From the NCBI GenBank assembly GCA_030063045.1, contig JAQSEB010000070.1, forward strand, positions 62,001 through 126,000: a DNA stretch of 64,000 nucleotides, written 5' to 3'. Position 1 is the stretch's first letter, and every line of letters starts with the position of its first letter. Positions 62,030 through 64,000 of this stretch are shown here, in pieces. Position numbers and translations under genes: made by a program. Source of the stretch: Pratylenchus scribneri (lineage: Eukaryota > Nematoda > Chromadorea > Rhabditida > Pratylenchidae). The notes below the pieces were generated by a model. The model did no database searches, had not been told where the DNA came from, and saw nothing but the letters and a program-made list of their open reading frames with translations.

Positions 62030-63548
62030 TTTTTTATAAAATTAATTTACCTCTTTCAAATGCACATTTCTTCCGCATCCCCCATTTCTACTTCCAAACA
62101 AATCAATTTTTGACCATTTAATATATTACATGCGCATTCATCCCCCGCCCCCCTCAATACTTTCCATTTATTCATTTGCGTGCTTTTTTGGTCTCTTATA
62201 TGGTCATTTCATTAATAAAGGATGAGGCGGCCCTATGCTTTATTTCTCTTTAATACAATTAATCCATTTTCTGCGCTAACTAATATGTCTTCCTTTCTTC
62301 CCCCTAATTGTCCATTTTTCCTTGTTCGGATTTATTTTTGCCTATAAGTAACGGAAAAGGACACAACTCCAGATTAAAAGATAATATCCGCTTCCTACAT
62401 TTGCAAGGTCATCAATTTTAAAATTTTACAATAAATTGTAACATTTTTTGAGACTAAAAATAAAGGAAAAAATTTGGTAAATTATTCCTTCCAGCACTAT
62501 TTATGCGCATGATTTAAGCAAGTATATTTCCGCCCGGAAGCCGGAACTCGCTGCTACGGAAAACGAGCTTTTTAGGGTATTATACCTATTTATGTTGCTG
62601 TGATGACTGCTTGGTGAATTATTATTTCTTTCCCCTTCCCCGAGGGATTTTATCCCAACATTGCCGACCAACCAACCAATCATAAAAGCAGCAGTAGAGT
62701 TGGTCAAAGATTTTTTGAATGACCATGGGCGAAAATTAGGTAACTGACTATGTGTCATAATGATGACTAATTCCGAAATTATTTTATTTTATCTTGATCT
62801 TTACGTCTAACTAAATCATTCAAAAAAAGCTTAAATAGAGCATCCCATTGTCATTAACATATATTTTATCAATATTTAATTTTATTTATTTATCATTTTA
62901 AAAAATTTGTGCTTTATTTTTTAAGTTACTAATTTAATAGTGTTTATTGGCTCAATTCAATATAAAAATTTCTAAAAATATTTTTTAAATTTTATTTTTA
63001 AATTAAATTAATTTACCAATTTTTGATAGAAACCTCACTTTATTTTTATTTGGGAGAAGACATTTATTCCTTTCCTAATATAAAAATTAAATTTTATTTA
63101 TTATATTTATTATTAAAAAATTTATTTTTCTTATTAATTTTTGTTATCAAGAAAAAATTATATTCAATATTATTTTATTTTTAAAATTAATTCATTTAAT
63201 TTAATATTGTTAAGTTCATTATTCAAGAAATAATTAAAAATTATTACAAAATTTTCAATAAACTACTTCTTATTTTTAATTATTACTGAAGCCTACAAAA
63301 GAAAAACTTCCCCAATCCTTTCAAAAACATTTTTTCGTTGCCACTTTCCCTCAATTTGATCGCCTATTCTAATCCTTCACCGAAACCCTTCTCTAGGGGT
63401 TTAAAAAGTGTTCAAAATGTGTCTTGCGCAGTGGAAAAACCTCTTTCCATGGATTTTAAAGGGGCAATAAATGGAGCAGTGAGAAAGTGGGGCAACTTTC
63501 ACCAGCAGATTCGGCGATGCCAGCAGCAACACACACACTTATTGACCT
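62030..63548. other. Spacer
   Basis: AT-rich. A less AT-rich patch at 62500-62720 (CGCCCGGAAGCCGGAACTCG) is open on the minus strand but has no recognisable content. About 63300-63540 may be exon or 5' UTR material; nothing can be defended. Confidence 0.3.
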
Positions 63549-63800
63549 GTGAAAAGTAGCCAGCCATCACCATCAACCACCAAGGAAAAAAGCCGAATGA
63601 TGCCAGCGGCAAATTGTGGAATAGGAAGGGAAAGGAGGAATATATGCTTCCGCAACCATTGCAAACCGCCCAAAACTATCCGTCTAATTTTTGCCTCTAG
63701 CTTTTTGACTCTCACTTTTTGGTTGCTAGCTAATTTGATGGGCATGTTAAAAATCAATGTTTTTGTTCCCGGCTTAACCAGTCAAATAAGAAATTTCTAA
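63549..63800 (+). CDS. Open frame with one membrane segment, uncertain
   Basis: Eighty-three codons: a basic N-terminal part (MMPAANCGIGRERRNICF) followed by one hydrophobic stretch (LIFASSFLTLTFWLLANLMG) and a short end. This layout resembles the cytosolic tail and signal anchor of a type II membrane enzyme, and it could continue into the exon at 63888 onward, but no good donor links them. The antisense frame is open over part of it. Confidence 0.25.
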   Translation: MKSSQPSPSTTKEKSRMMPAANCGIGRERRNICFRNHCKPPKTIRLIFASSFLTLTFWLLANLMGMLKINVFVPGLTSQIRNF

Positions 63801-63887
63801 AATAATTATTTAGTTTATTTATAAATTTTCCATAACCTATAAATTTTAATTTATTCTAATTAATAATTATTAAATTTTCAGAAATTA

Positions 63888-64000
63888 TCAAAAATTAGCG
63901 TAAAAAATGTTTTCTTCCAAACGGAATAATCATTGCCCAGAGGGTCCATCAAAGCAATTTCTCCGCAATTCAGCAGCTAATTTATTATGCCATCGGATCC
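63888..64000 (+). CDS. Possible exon running off the right edge
   Basis: After a TTTTCAG acceptor (ends about 63881) the + strand contains ATG at 63907 followed by an open frame to the window end (MFSSKRNNHCPEGPSKQFLR then NSAANLLCHRI). Composition is exon-like compared with the AT-rich DNA before it. Partial and unrecognised. Confidence 0.4.

Overview
The window is very AT-rich eukaryotic DNA with genes split by many short introns (about 40 nt to 1 kb, GT-AG, acceptors usually T-rich then CAG or TAG). It carries a nematode cuticle collagen, a nematode-type seven-transmembrane receptor, paired GT31 glycosyltransferases and several predicted secreted proteins. This fits a nematode. An AT-rich plant-parasitic tylenchid (for example a root-knot nematode) is my best guess, but I infer that and cannot prove it from sequence alone. 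All gene models were joined by hand from exon phases, splice signals and comparison between paralogous copies.

Left third (1-27.4 kb): a tandem family of protein kinases related to TTK/Mps1. The window opens inside the 3' part of copy A. Four more copies follow on the + strand at 9.2, 14.1, 18.7 and 23.6 kb, each about 4.6-4.9 kb apart. Each starts with a separate signal-peptide exon, then a short variable linker, then a full two-lobed kinase domain with a conserved acidic tail. So these kinases are predicted to be secreted. Copies C and E read through intact. Copy B is a multiply broken pseudogene. Copy D has a duplicated pair of N-lobe exons whose phases allow only one pair to be used per transcript. 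Upstream of each copy sits the same three-part promoter-like block. Two minus-strand GT31 beta-1,3-galactosyltransferase genes lie between copies A and B. The intergenic remnant between them shows that the original repeat unit was a divergent GT31/kinase pair and that one kinase has been lost. The second GT31 gene carries a frameshift.

Middle (28-46 kb): a short gene like the TDP-43 N-terminal domain without visible RNA-binding domains; a small secreted protein with a possible PD-(D/E)XK-type nuclease motif on the minus strand; a 179-bp satellite; a 92-residue CCHC zinc-knuckle protein; and a five-copy tandem family of tiny two-exon, single-transmembrane proteins (39.8-45.7 kb), whose first copy is broken.

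Right (46-64 kb): a ten-exon cuticle collagen; a secreted protein of unknown family with an internal repeat and a one-base homopolymer disruption of its signal-peptide frame; a seven-exon chemoreceptor-like GPCR on the minus strand with introns full of foldback elements; then a gene-poor stretch with a 1.2-kb hAT-like element (8-bp target duplication) and a nested palindrome, and a possible exon at the right edge. Foldback elements and MITEs recur throughout; two have exact 8-bp target duplications.
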